This document shows, one piece after another, positions 1-41,213 of a DNA stretch of 64,000 nt. Positions within the stretch are counted from its first letter, which is position 1; each line of letters opens with the position of its first letter. Position numbers and translations under genes: made by a program. The DNA is from Mesostigma viride (lineage: Eukaryota > Streptophyta > Mesostigmatophyceae > Mesostigmatales > Mesostigmataceae), in contig RPFO01000188.1 of NCBI GenBank assembly GCA_009746045.1, positions 1,504,955 to 1,568,954 of the forward strand. The letters run 5' to 3'. The notes beneath the pieces are model-generated. The model made no database searches, was not told the DNA's origin, and saw nothing but the letters and a program-made list of their open reading frames with translations.

Positions 1-197
1 TTTGCGCCCCTCCTCCACCAAGTATGCGGGTTACTCGACGAGCTTCCTTCGCCCACCAACCTGTCTAATTACTTCCCCTTCTCCTATTCATCCCCATTAT
101 CTATCTTAAGTGGGCTACTCGACGCGCCTCCTTAGCCCACCGACCTATCTGATTACTTCCCCTTGTCGTCCTTTTCATCCCACTATCTATCTACCAG
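1..197 (+). repeat. Intronic tandem copies of a SerRS exon start
   Basis: Two degenerate copies of the first 25-30 nt of the exon starting at 198 lie at about 19-48 and 108-137. Each is followed by the same 60-nt pyrimidine-rich intron stretch that precedes the real acceptor. The unit is about 90 bp and the third copy is the functional acceptor plus exon. The copies carry substitutions that break the coding sequence. Confidence 0.8.
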
Positions 198-3100
198 GTA
201 TGCGGGCTACTCGACGTGCTTCCGCAAGGAGGTCGGCTCCCACGGCCGCGACACGCTGGGCATCTTCCGCGTGCACCAGTTTGAGAAGGTGGAGCAGTTC
301 ATCATGTGCTCCCCACACGGCGAGGAGTCGTGGCGCATGATGGACGAGATGATTGCCAACTCTGAGGATTTCTACCAGAGCGTGAGTTGCCCCTCTTTGC
401 TGCCTGTTTGGTCGCGCTTGCCTGCTTCCTTGTGTCCTTGTGTCCTTGTGTCCTTGTGCCCTTGTGCCCTTGTGCCCTTGTGCCCTTGTGCCCTTGTGCC
501 CTTGTGCCCTTGTGCCCTTGTGCCCTTGTGCCCTTGTGCCCTTGTGCCCTTGTGCCCTTGTGCCCTTGTGCCCTTGTGCCCTTGTGCCCTTGTGCCCTTG
601 TGCCCTTGTGCCCTTGTGCCCTTGTGCCCTTGTGCCCTTGTGCCCTTGTGCCCTTGTGCCCTTGTGCCCTTGTGCCCTTGTGCCCTTGTGCCCTTGTGCC
701 CTTGTGCCCTTGTGCCCTTGTGCCCTTGTGCCCTTGTGCCCTTGTGCCCTTGTGCCCTTGTGCCCTTGTGCCCTTGTGCCCTTGTGCCCTTGTGCCCTTG
801 TGCCCTTGTGCCCTTGTGCCCTTGTGCCCTTGTGCCCTTGTGCCCTTGTGCCCTTGTGCCCTTGTGCCCTTGTGCCCTTGTGCCCTTGTGCCCTTGTGCC
901 CTTGTGCCCTTGTGCCCTTGTGCCCTTGTGCCCTTGTGCCCTTGTGCCCTTGTGCCCTTGTGCCCTTGTGCCCTTGTGCCCTTGTGCCCTTGTGCCCTTG
1001 TGCCCTTGTGCCCTTGTGCCCTTGTGCCCTTGTGCCCTTGTGCCCTTGTGCCCTTGTGCCCTTGTGCCCTTGTGCCCTTGTGCCCTTGTGCCCTTGTGCC
1101 CTTGTGCCCTTGTGCCCTTGTGCCCTTGTGCCCTTGTGCCCTTGTGCCCTTGTGCCCTGGCGCCCTGGCGCCCTTGTGCCCTTGTGCCCTTGTGCCCTTG
1201 TGCCCTTGTGCCCTTGTGCCCTGGCGCCCTGGCGCCCTGGCGCCCTTGTGTCAGAGGAGTTCTACCAGAGCGTGAGTGGCCCCTCTTTGCTGCCTGTTTA
1301 GTCGCGCTTGCCTGCTTCCTTGTGTCCTTGCGTCAGAGGACTTGTTCCAGAGCGTGAGCGCCCAGTTGTTTCATCAGTGCTTGCTGCCCTTTGTGTCTTA
1401 TTTACGGAAGTTGTGCCACTGTGTCGGTGCCGGCAATGCCTAGTTTTAGCTCGGTATCCCCTTTCTTGGAATTGTGCTACCCACGCGCGATCATTGGGAG
1501 GCAGTAGTGCTTTGCTCTTCCTTGCCTTCTATAAAGCCAAGGAGCTTGGTAGTCGGCTTCCTGCTCTTGTCAAGGATTTCAGAACCATGATCGCGTCAAG
1601 AGACAATTACTAGCCACGGTTCTCGCATTTATGGGTGCCTAAAGCAAGTTCGCCTCCTATGCCTTCCACAGGCGCACTTACACAGCTGCCCATGGCTATG
1701 TTGTGGACCTCCTTGCTCTGGCAGGGAATGGGATCCGATCACTGTATCGCCTATCACCCCATCACCCTATCACCCCATCACCCTATCACCCTATCACCCT
1801 ATCACCCTATCACCCTATCACCCTATCACCCTATCACCCTATCACCCTATCACCCTATCACCCTATCACCCTATCACCCTATCACCCTATCACCCTATCA
1901 CCCTATCACCCTATCACCCTATCACCCTATCACCCTATCACCCTATCACCCTATCACCCTATCACCCTATCACCCTATCACCCTATATACCCCATCACCC
2001 CATCACCCCATCACCCCATCACCCCATCACCCCATCACCCCACCACCTTATCACCCTCTCACCCTATCACCCTATTCACCTTATTCATCCTATCACCCTA
2101 TTTGCTACCTGCTGCGCAGCTGGAGATCCCCTACCGCATTGTGAACATTGTCTCGGGCGCGCTCAACAATGCGGCCGCCAAGAAGTATGACCTGGAGGCG
2201 TGGTTCCCCGCATCAAAGACATACCGTGAGCTGGTCTCGTGCTCCAACTGCACCGACTACCAGGCGCGGCGCCTGGAGACGCGCTTTGGCAACAAGAAGG
2301 TGGGTGGGGGTGGGTGGGGGTGGGGGGCACGCTTAGACAACAAGAAGGGGGGGGGGGGGGGGGGCACGCTTAGACAACAAGAAGGGGGGGGGGGGGGTAG
2401 TGGGCACGCTTAGACAACAAGAAGGGTGGTGGTGGTGGTGGTGGTGGTCACGCTTAGACAACAAGAAGGGGGTGGGTGGGTGGGTGGTGGTGGTGGGCAC
2501 GCTTAGACAACAAGAAGGGGTGGGTTGGTTGGGGGTGGGTGGGGGGTGGGTGGGGGTGGGTGGGGGTGGGTGGGGGGTGGGTGGGGGTGGGTGGGTGGGG
2601 GGTGGGGGCACGCTTAAACAACACGAAGGGGTGGGGGGTGGGTGGGGGGTGGGGGTCGGCACGTTTAGACAACAAGAAGGGTGTGGGGGGGGGGGGGGGG
2701 GGGTGGCACGCTTTGGCAACAAGAAGGTGGGGGGGGGGGGGGCGATGCAGTCATCGCAGTAGCAGACAGCTGAACGTGGTTATACTAGAATAGGTTTGAA
2801 TATGCATGTTTGTATGCTTTGGCAATTAGAAGGTAGCCGGTGGTGCGATGTTGCTGTAGTAGGCAATGCTGTCAAAACAAAACTTAATAATTATAAATTG
2901 TGTGTTGGTAGGAAGAGGGTGGGGCATGGGCCACACTAGTTGAGTCTTTTCATGTCAGAATGTCATCTGGAAAGTGCTTGGAGGACATGGTTCTAAAAGA
3001 CATTGTGCGATTGGATGTCTTAAGAAGTTTAAGCTTAAGCACTCTATTATGTGAAATTATGTTGAGGAACATCCTTACAAAGACTCATATGGCCAATTGA

Positions 3101-4035
3101 ATACGGTATCCCAACCCCGGTTACCAGCTTTATTGCACTGTCATATGCAAGGAGATGTTCATGCAAGAAAATAATATTTTACTTGGTTTTTGTCAATGCC
3201 TCTGCATAGCAGTTTTCTCTTTCCCCTTAATCCTTGCAGTTATATTTTTGTGCCTGTCAGTGTCTGTTGAGCCAATGATGTCCCTGCTATGCTGACCCAG
3301 TCCCAATTTATGTAAAGGCTTACGAGTACCATGTATTGCCTGTTCTTCTCCCAACAGAAACAGATGTTTTGAAAATAACTCACCAAATTAGGCCCCCCTT
3401 GCTGTCGCCCCTTCCACCCATTTCCCCCCACCTTCCCCCTCAGGTAGAAAGGAGTACCTGCCTTCCGTTGATGGTGAATATATAGCTGGTCTTTCACCCC
3501 ACCCTTTTCCGCACGCACGCACGCACGCATGTACACACATATATTTACACTTACACACTGTACTTACATGGACACACGGACGCACGCACGCACAAACACG
3601 CACACGTACACACACACACACACCTGATGGGCAAGGAATATGTGCCTCACATAGTTCATGTAGTTGGCCTTATTCCTCGTGTTCCTTTAGTTGACCTTGT
3701 TCCTTGCCCTGGTCTCGCCCTCCCCTTGCGCCAGGTGGGCGCGGACGCGTACAAGGACTATGAGCCTCACGTTTATAGTTGGTCACCCTGCCTTAGTTGA
3801 CCTTTTTCCTTGCCCTTGTCTCTCCCTCCCCATGCGCCAGGTGGGCGCGGACGCGCGCAAGGAGTACGTGCACCTGCTCAACAGCACGCTCTCGGCCACC
3901 GAGCGCACGCTGTGCTGCGTGCTGGAGAACCACCAGACGGCTGAGGGGTTCAAGGTGCCCGCCGCGCTGCTGCCCTTCATGCACGGCATCGAGTTTGTGC
4001 CCTACATCTCCATCCCCAAAGCCAGCAAGAAGTAG
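198..4035 (+). CDS. Seryl-tRNA synthetase, cytosolic type (C-terminal part; gene enters from left edge)
   Basis: The enzyme charges tRNA-Ser with serine in the cytosol. Exons read as 198-381, 2120-2299 and 3841-4035 (stop TAG 4033-4035). The first exon begins with the third base of a split codon; the other two junctions are phase 0. The first exon carries class II motif 2 ([12 protein letters not shown], then [14 protein letters not shown]). The second has [17 protein letters not shown] and the conserved [14 protein letters not shown] segment. The third carries motif 3 ([19 protein letters not shown]) and ends in a Lys-rich tail (KASKK), as in eukaryotic SerRS. The N-terminal tRNA-binding coiled coil and motif 1 lie outside the window. 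About 185 residues are visible of a family length near 450-500. Nothing is broken in the visible exons. Both introns are loaded with minisatellites and degenerate copies of the exon edges. Identification is near certain; boundaries rest on GT-AG sites and frame. Confidence 0.95.
431..1253 (+). repeat. 8-bp minisatellite (CCCTTGTG)n in SerRS intron
   Basis: About 100 tandem copies of an 8-bp unit, very homogeneous, with a few CCCTGGCG variants near 1155-1240. Because 8 is not a multiple of 3, all three plus frames read as long Cys/Pro/Leu repeats; these are not proteins. The array lies just 3' of the donor at 382 and is followed by two more degenerate copies of the exon end plus donor (about 1254-1300 and 1335-1360). 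Confidence 0.95.
1755..2095 (+). repeat. 8-bp minisatellite (CCCTATCA)n in SerRS intron
   Basis: About 40 copies of an 8-bp pyrimidine-rich unit directly upstream of the acceptor at 2119, shading into CCCCATCA variants near 1985-2040. It sits where a polypyrimidine tract is expected. It is open in several frames but has no protein character. Confidence 0.95.
2300..2830 (+). repeat. G-rich array with about nine copies of a SerRS exon end
   Basis: Starting at the donor (2300), GGGTGGGGGT-type tracts alternate with degenerate copies of the exon end (ending GGCAACAAGAAG). Copies lie near 2329, 2368, 2407, 2451, 2498, 2608, 2660, 2707 and 2814. In most copies the TTTGGC of the exon has become TTAGAC; the copy at about 2707 keeps TTTGGC. 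G-runs give strong quadruplex potential on the transcribed RNA. Confidence 0.85.
3510..3840 (+). repeat. CA/ACGC microsatellite and two copies of the last SerRS exon start
   Basis: At 3510-3625 there are (ACGC)n, (AC)n and related alternating purine-pyrimidine tracts. Then come two degenerate copies of the start of the exon at 3841: about 3626-3654 and 3731-3775, the second with its own CGCCAG acceptor-like site. Each is followed by a TTAGTTGACC and CCTTGCCC spacer like the one that precedes the true acceptor. Unit length is about 105 bp. Confidence 0.8.
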
Positions 4036-5002
4036 GCGGCATGCGCGCGCGTGCCACACACCCCACGCCAGGTGAGCAGAGCAACCGCATTAGCGGGATC
4101 CGTGGGGCAGGATGTGATGCGCTGGCTTGACCATCCAAGGACATTTATTTTTGTCTCGTTGACTAGGGTACCTTGCCTAGCTAATCGAATGGAAGGTGTT
4201 TCATTGGCGTAAGGAGCCTATGTCCTTCACCTGGAGGGATGCTGGCTAGTTGACCAGGAAAGCTTGTTTGTTCATTAGCGGAGCTCTCCTTGGGTGCGGC
4301 GTTTGTGCAGAGATGAGGGATTCACGCGCTCCAAGGGGTAGTGAGGATGCAGCGGTGTGGCAAGGATCATTAGGCCTGTTGTGCGCCTGGGCTGGCATGG
4401 ATTGCATGAATGGCCAGGGGTGTATGGGTTTCCCTGTGGGTGCTACATGGGTTGGCATTCTTCATTGTCGGAGCCCGTCACCCTGCTTGATGGTTACCCT
4501 CGTTTGGTAATCTGACGGCTGCGGTAACTTGGAAAGACGTGTTGTGGATTTCTGGTGACCTTTAGATGTGCGGCGAGAAGTAAAGTGAGCAATGATGGTA
4601 TGGCGAAATGATTTACGGCTTACGCAAATGTGCAGCACATGGCTTTTCGTCTGTTTTTACTTTCTGATTTGTTCGACATTCTAATATGAGTCCCTGTTTT
4701 CCTGGTCACTCCGTGCATCGCATGGCAAATGCATTTGTGTGCGTGCAGCCGTTGAACATGTAACGAAGCTGGGGCATATTGAGCTGCAGCATGATTGTTT
4801 ATGAATAACCGTTATACCATGGCTTGATTTTGTAGAGGGCGTTGACTGTGCACTACACGGTTGTGGAATACAGAAACACATTTTGTCGACCAACCCCACA
4901 ACAGTTAATAAGCCCTACAACAATTAATAAAAGCATCTAGAATAAACCTGCGCATATTACTGCGAGGTATTAACTAATATGCGCATGTGAATATAATATA
5001 AG
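4036..5002. other. Intergenic region downstream of SerRS
   Basis: This is the SerRS 3' UTR and downstream DNA. I see no gene, no recognisable element and no obvious repeat. Short ORFs on both strands (for example 4250-4510) have no family character. The region becomes AT-rich after about 4900. Confidence 0.5.
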
Positions 5003-5188
5003 GTTGTCTCCTTGATAAGGTCAATAAATCATTATTAAGTATCAATCATCATTAAGTGAGACAACTATTCCTGGACGCATGACGATCCAACGCCGTGAAA
5101 GGACTAGGGTAGTTGTCTGAGAGGAAAGACGCGAAGACCGCGGGAGCTGCGTGGCTATCTATAGGCTAGATTATCAAGGAGACAACCA
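5003..5188. mobile_element. Small foldback element (MITE-like)
   Basis: A 17-bp inverted repeat, GGTTGTCTCCTTGATAA at about 5004-5020 and its complement at about 5171-5188, bounds roughly 185 bp with no ORF. The interior includes ATTAAGTATCAATCATCATT. No clear target duplication was found. Size and ends fit a short non-autonomous DNA transposon. Confidence 0.55.
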
Positions 5189-5234
5189 GCGCAGGCCAGA
5201 AATCGGGAGATTATGCGCACAACATGCACAAGAG

Positions 5235-5785
5235 TCTTTGTATCAGGGTATGCCTCGCATTTCGGACGAGATTAGGCAGCGTAGGATAGCATTCGTATGA
5301 CATCTTGCTCGCACCAGTCAGGTAGACACCGCCCTCAGTCTGGCCGGCCCCCAGCGGCTTGGCCAACCAGGGCGGCACATCCTGACCTGGCCTGGCCCCA
5401 AGGACATTCCTAGAAAGATGGGTAAACCTGCCATGAACTACACACAGCAGTTGCTGGCCGACCTAGTGGTCCCAGCTAAGTTTGAACACCGCATTCACTC
5501 CCTGTCTCTTGCTTGGACTGCTATGCAGGACAAGAAGAGGTGGAAGACGATTGTCCAGGCTCACACGCCGGCCCCTGTGGGCAAGCCCCCTCCCCCCAGG
5601 AGGAAGGGGCGCTGTTGCTGAGTAGAGTAGTTAGGGTTTAACTATATTAGCTTAGAGTTAGCTTAGTTCGGTTAAATCGCGGCTTAGATCGCCCACCTCC
5701 ATCCATCCAGCAAGGGAATACGTGCTACATGATCTCCCAACGGAGTCATGTTATATAATTTAATTTTATTTAATTTGCGTGCACA
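5235..5785 (+). mobile_element. LINE 3' end: ORF2 C-terminus, hairpin and AT-rich tail
   Basis: The plus frame from about 5260 to the stop at 5619-5621 reads like the C-terminal tail of a LINE reverse transcriptase (EIRQRRIAFV, a stop where Arg is expected, then HLARTSQVD ... DKKRWKTIV ... KPPPPRRKGR). This matches the common GHVLRM...RW pattern downstream of LINE RT domains. A TGA replaces an Arg codon, so the copy is dead. The 3' UTR ends in a hairpin at 5727-5751 (ACATGATCTCC, AAC loop, GGAGTCATGT) followed by TTTAATTT-type sequence. Two further copies of this 3' end follow. Confidence 0.65.
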
Positions 5786-5924
5786 AGTATCACAGTCATT
5801 ATAAGATCGAGCAGTGACCCCAGGCACCAATGAGCCGGCCCAGGCGTTTTGTCCTTACATGGTGCGCCCCAGGCCACTATGCATGAGCAGCAGGGCGACT
5901 ATCCCTGGAATAACCATGCATGAT

Positions 5925-6155
5925 AGACACCGTGTGGGCAACCCCCCCCCCCCCCCCCCCCCCCCCCCCAAGCGGAAGGGGCGCTTTGCTGAGTGGAATA
6001 GTTAGGGTTTTCTAGAATAGATTAGCTTAGAGTTAGATTAGTTCGGTTTCGCGGCTTCGCCCACCTCCATCCATCCAGCAAGGGAATATGTGCTACATGC
6101 ATGATCTCCCAACATACGGAGTCATTAAATTAAATTAAATTAAAATTAAATTATA
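5925..6155 (+). mobile_element. Second LINE 3' end copy
   Basis: A direct copy of the 3' part of the preceding element. It starts at the Pro-rich end of ORF2, where a run of about 30 C replaces the PPPP codons, and runs through the GTTAGGGTTTTC and CCATCCATCCAGCAAGGG segments to the hairpin near 6101-6125 and an (ATTAA)n tail. 5' truncation is typical of LINE insertion. Confidence 0.65.
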
Positions 6156-6440
6156 ACATGCCTCCGTGGGGAGGTCATGTAGCACATATTCCATGATGGA
6201 TGGGGTGGAGGAAGCCGCGTGATCGAACTATCCTAACTCTATCTAGAAAATCCTAACTACACTACTCATCAAAACGCCTCCTCCGCTTGGGGGGAGGTGG
6301 CTTGCCCACAGGGTCGGGCGTGTGCGCCTTGACAATCTTCTACCGCGTCTTGTCCTGCATGGCAGTCCAAAGACGGGAGAGAGAGAGTCATGTTATAATT
6401 TAATACGGAGTCATGTTATAATTTAATTTAATTTAATAGA
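6151..6440 (-). mobile_element. Third LINE 3' end copy, inverted
   Basis: A minus-strand copy of the same 3' end. Its tail (6125-6155) is shared with or abuts the plus-strand copy, and the hairpin is at 6156-6180 (ACATGCCTCC, GTG loop, GGGAGGTCATGT). Reading leftward on the minus strand gives WTAMQDKTR, a stop, then KIVKAHTPDPVGKPPPP, so the copy is inactive. The two insertions are tail to tail. Confidence 0.65.
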
Positions 6441-7414
6441 CACTGTAAGTGAATGCGTTACCCCTGCCACCGACTTGGGGTTGGTATCGATCCTTTAAAA
6501 CTACCTGCCACCTATCTTTGCGAGTCATCTGCCCCCAGATTACAGACAGACCAGGAGGCTGCCCGGGCTTGAGCCCGTTCCTAGGGTAGCACATGTCCAG
6601 TCCCAGCATATCATGAAAAGGCCAGCGGTGGCCACCATGCTGCGTGTAGTAAGCCCAAATTGATCTAGCAACGCACCAGACATGGCCTCATGAAAGCTAG
6701 CCAAACACGGAATCCATTAGCCATTGCACACGTCTTCGAGAAAATCTATTCGCACTTGAGACTTTGGAACATTGATGATGCCATCGCGCCAAAGAACCTA
6801 AAACTTGAAATCATGGCACAATGGAATACCCTTTGGCCGAATGAACCTGCAGCTGGGTTCCAGTCTCAAACTCTTCATTGAGATCTCAACAACAACCGTC
6901 TAACACAAACCAGTTGTCGAAGCTTGAGATCTTAAACTTATCAGGGCCCCCATCCGCTGGACATCTTCGGAGGCCTGCCTTACTGAAAGCAAGCAGTCAG
7001 CTATGCAGCTGGAACAAAGGGACACCCAGTTGCTTGAGTTCCCATGCCCACCAACAAGCGCTTGCTGCTTCAGAGCTGCCCTGGTTGCCTCACACATGAG
7101 CCACTTGATTGCGTCGGTCTTTCATTATGAGGTCCTTTTGACTTTAAGACCAGTGCACTGGCTGCGCATTGATAGAATTATAAAAGGGCTGCCCCACCCC
7201 TAGCGTTTCATGGCGAGTGACACAATATTAGAACACCGCACGCCCACTGCGTAAAGGCTACCATGCAAGCAGGTGGGCGTGCATACCAGCCAGTTCCTTC
7301 CCAATTCCTTCCTGGCCTCCTCAGCCCGCACCTAAAAGCCTAAAGGAAATTGCAGCAAGGGAAGGGGGGAACATGATATGGGAGGCAAGTCCCATAAAGA
7401 AGATGAGGGGACCC
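6441..7414. other. Intergenic region, no recognised feature
   Basis: Unique-looking sequence with a few short ORFs (for example 6690-6881) that match no family I recognise. A small AT-rich repeat of TTTAATTTAATTTAAT lies near 6420-6436. Confidence 0.4.
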
Positions 7415-7825
7415 TCAGATCTGCGTGACATTCCGGATATCATGCCGTATTTGTTTCCACGCAGAGGTGTTGTACGTATAAGTGACATCCAATTTAACAG
7501 TTTCTGCTGCCGGGACTTGAGCCAAGAGCTCCACGTCCACTGTCATTTTATCATCTTTGAGCTCCACAGCAGGACCACGGGTCACAGTAACTGTCCTAAC
7601 TCTGCCAAAGTCCTTAGTATACGATGGCAAGATCGTGTCGCGGCCTGTGGCGACAAGCTTGCCGTCTAGCCAGACTTGCACCTGCTGATCCAAGCAGCTC
7701 GAAACACCCTCTAGATCTCCTGCATTATAAGCCGCAATATAACGGCTAAATTCTTCCAGTACACGCTGGCTTGGTTCCATTGGATTATCTCGACACGTCA
7801 GGTACAATCGCAGTAGGACAGCCAC
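7415..7825 (-). CDS. NTF2/SnoaL-like small protein
   Basis: A single-exon ORF of 136 residues on the minus strand, stop TGA at 7415-7417. The segment YIAAYNAGDLEGVSSCLDQQ followed by VWLDGKLVATGRD has the helix-then-sheet pattern of NTF2-like/SnoaL-like domains, where a substrate pocket or dimer sheet follows 'AYNAGDLEG'. The C-terminal strands (AVELKDDKMTVDVELLAQ) fit the cone-shaped fold. Substrate and role cannot be told. A second ATG about 15 codons in (MEPSQR) gives a protein that starts right at the fold and may be the true start. It is the only single-exon host-like gene here; its upstream side faces an ORF on the other strand across about 60 bp. Confidence 0.6.
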   Translation of the reverse strand: MAVLLRLYLTCRDNPMEPSQRVLEEFSRYIAAYNAGDLEGVSSCLDQQVQVWLDGKLVATGRDTILPSYTKDFGRVRTVTVTRGPAVELKDDKMTVDVELLAQVPAAETVKLDVTYTYNTSAWKQIRHDIRNVTQI

Positions 7826-7886
7826 GCAGGGTTCGTTAATCCTGGGCTTTTAAAGACTTGTTTTAAAACGTGGCAACTTAGCTTAG

Positions 7887-8171
7887 ATGCCGTCCAGGCA
7901 GCAGATGTCTTTCAGAAGCAGCCAGCATCAGACCAAGCTAGTTTCGCGAACTTCTGTGGGCATCCTGCGGGACGCGATTGATAAGGGGCTTGCCCATGCT
8001 GTGATGTCGCTGACCGGTACTAACGTATCACCCTGCCAATCGTTGCCATATTCCGCGATGGCCGTGTGGGACGCGAAAAACCGCTTCATTGTCGGTGGTG
8101 TCCGTAGTGTGTTTTCGGGCGTAACGAGGTTATCACACCGGGCCTGCCCTGCACCAGCGGCTAAAGACTGA
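7887..8171 (+). CDS. Doubtful 94-residue ORF divergent from the NTF2-like gene
   Basis: An ATG-started ORF that begins 61 bp from the start of the NTF2-like gene on the opposite strand. The middle (VGILRDAIDKGLAHAVMSLTGT, written with breaks: VGILRDAIDKGL / AHAVMSLTGT) looks moderately protein-like, but no family is recognised and no introns can be proposed. It may be noise. Confidence 0.25.
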   Translation: MPSRQQMSFRSSQHQTKLVSRTSVGILRDAIDKGLAHAVMSLTGTNVSPCQSLPYSAMAVWDAKNRFIVGGVRSVFSGVTRLSHRACPAPAAKD

Positions 8172-8349
8172 AGAGTTTGTTATGATTTTTAAACGGGTGA
8201 TTTTGTAAGTACGTTGCGCTTGCCACCATGAACGAAACGATTTATGCTAGCAAGTGTTAGTTAGTTAGTTACCGTTGCTGAATCCCACGCTAGCATGATT
8301 GTGTACCTAGGGTCATCAGCAATCAGCATGCCATATGCATGCCGTCTGC

Positions 8350-8379
8350 AGCAAGCAAGCAAGCAAGCAAGCAAGCAAG
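8350..8379. repeat. (GCAA)n microsatellite
   Basis: About seven perfect tandem GCAA units just left of the MITE at 8392. Confidence 0.9.
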
Positions 8380-8391
8380 GGAAAAGGTACA

Positions 8392-8632
8392 TACAGGCAT
8401 TCACGCCTCAAGTTGGGTTGGCTTAAGTTGTGTTCACGCCTTAAGTTGGGTCAAATAGGGCATTACAAGTTCAAAGTAGTTCAGAATATTATTTTTTAGT
8501 ATCTTTAGTTCAAATTAGTCGAATTTACTAGAATCATTCACGCCTTAAGTTGGGTTCACGCCTTAAGTTGGGTTGACCCAGGGTTGACCCCTCAAAAACC
8601 TCGAACCCAACTTCAGGCGTGAATGCCTGTAC
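8392..8632. mobile_element. MITE with 28-bp terminal inverted repeats
   Basis: The ends are inverted copies: TACAGGCATTCACGCCT with AAGTTGGGTT on the left, and the complement at 8605-8632, with one mismatch. The interior carries three further direct copies of TTCACGCCTTAAGTTGGG and two of GGGTTGACCC. It is about 240 bp without coding capacity. The subterminal repeats may be transposase binding sites. Confidence 0.7.
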
Positions 8633-9026
8633 CAGATCTTAGTTGATCCAGGGTTGATCCACCGTACCAACGCCGTGGCGGGCAAGTGGCCGGGTGGTGT
8701 GCCAGTACATACGTACCACGTGATGCTCCTCAGGCGCTGCGAGATCGCCTTACGTGGAAGCGAGCCGGGCTGCGTTCTTGCCTACATTTGACAAGTTACG
8801 TGAAAGGTTGAAGGTGACACGCAGTAGTGGTGGTCCGTGAAAAATATCCCCACCATTCAAGAATACGATCATAATTGCTGTGCTTTACAGTAGCTCAGAA
8901 CGGAATCCATTCCAGGGCTGACCGCTCTGGACGAACTTTGGGAAGATGATAACAGCAGGATAGCATTTTTCCCTTGGGAATCACCGAGAGCTTTGACCAT
9001 GTCAGCGTGACCTGCCACAAGCAACC

Positions 9027-40277
<31,251 letters not shown>

Positions 40278-41213
40278 GTCAAGTAATTGCTGGAGCGCAG
40301 GTCAAGGAGTTAGTGGATAAATATACATGCACCACAAGTAGGAGTCAAGGAGGAGATTCTAGCAAACGAGGTGAACGGTAGTGCTGGAATATGTTTGGCT
40401 ACACTTGCCAGCTTTCAGTCCCAGCTAGCACGGCTATCAACTATTGTGACCTACTACTGTGTCATTGACATCATGGGTTGACATCATATCATCTACTGTT
40501 CATCTTAAGTACTGCAGAGACCACAGCCTGCACTCATGTTCACATCACAGCACATCTGGCGCCGCCAGATGCGGGGTGCTCATGCTTGGTGCTCACCAGC
40601 CAATTATGGTGAGGTCTAGCGACACCCAGCATGTCCAGCTTTATCAATCGTAAGTGCTTTAGAGGCATCCTGACATGGATAAATAGCCTTTTCGAGGCAG
40701 GCATCTTGATGTCGTCTTGCGGCTGACGGTGGTATCCAGGAATCTAGTATGTACCCGGTGTACTATATTGAATCGATTCATCACCATTGTTGTAAGCGAA
40801 TTCTTATACACGAGCATGCATATTTTGGATGATGTATACTAGCTAGAACATGCAATCGTGCCGGTGCATGTAGCATGCACAAGTCCTCGATCCACAACCT
40901 CAACAAACTGCGTCGCACGCTATGGTGTAATTTAATTTAAATTAATGGTCAATACATTCCTAGCTAGCATCTTGTCCATCAGAGTTCCTTCCCACCATGC
41001 AACACTTTTACAAGTGTTCCCGTTGTACTATATTGAATCGATTCATCACCACTGTTGTAAGCGAATTCTTATACACGAGCATGCATATTTGGATGATCTA
41101 TACTAGCTAGAACATGCAATCGTGCCGGTGCATGTAGCATGCACAAGTCCTCGATCCGTGGGATCCCCAACAAACTGCGTCGCACGCTATGGCCGGTGTA
41201 ATTTTATTTTAAC
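40278..41213. other. Region downstream of the kinase-U-box gene, with two direct repeats
   Basis: Two 170-bp direct repeats at about 40760-40930 and 41022-41195 (TACTATATTGAATCGATTCA, AACATGCAATCGTGCCGGTG) each end in an AT-rich TTTAATTT tail. The segment GGTCAATACATTCCTAGCTA at 40948 recurs at 45790. These look like 3' ends of short retroelements. No gene is seen. Confidence 0.55.

Noticed and set aside
163-1357. Three overlapping ORFs of 300-370 codons rich in Cys/Pro/Leu
   Set aside because: They are the three frames of an 8-bp minisatellite in an intron; only the first part of one frame (198-381) is a SerRS exon.
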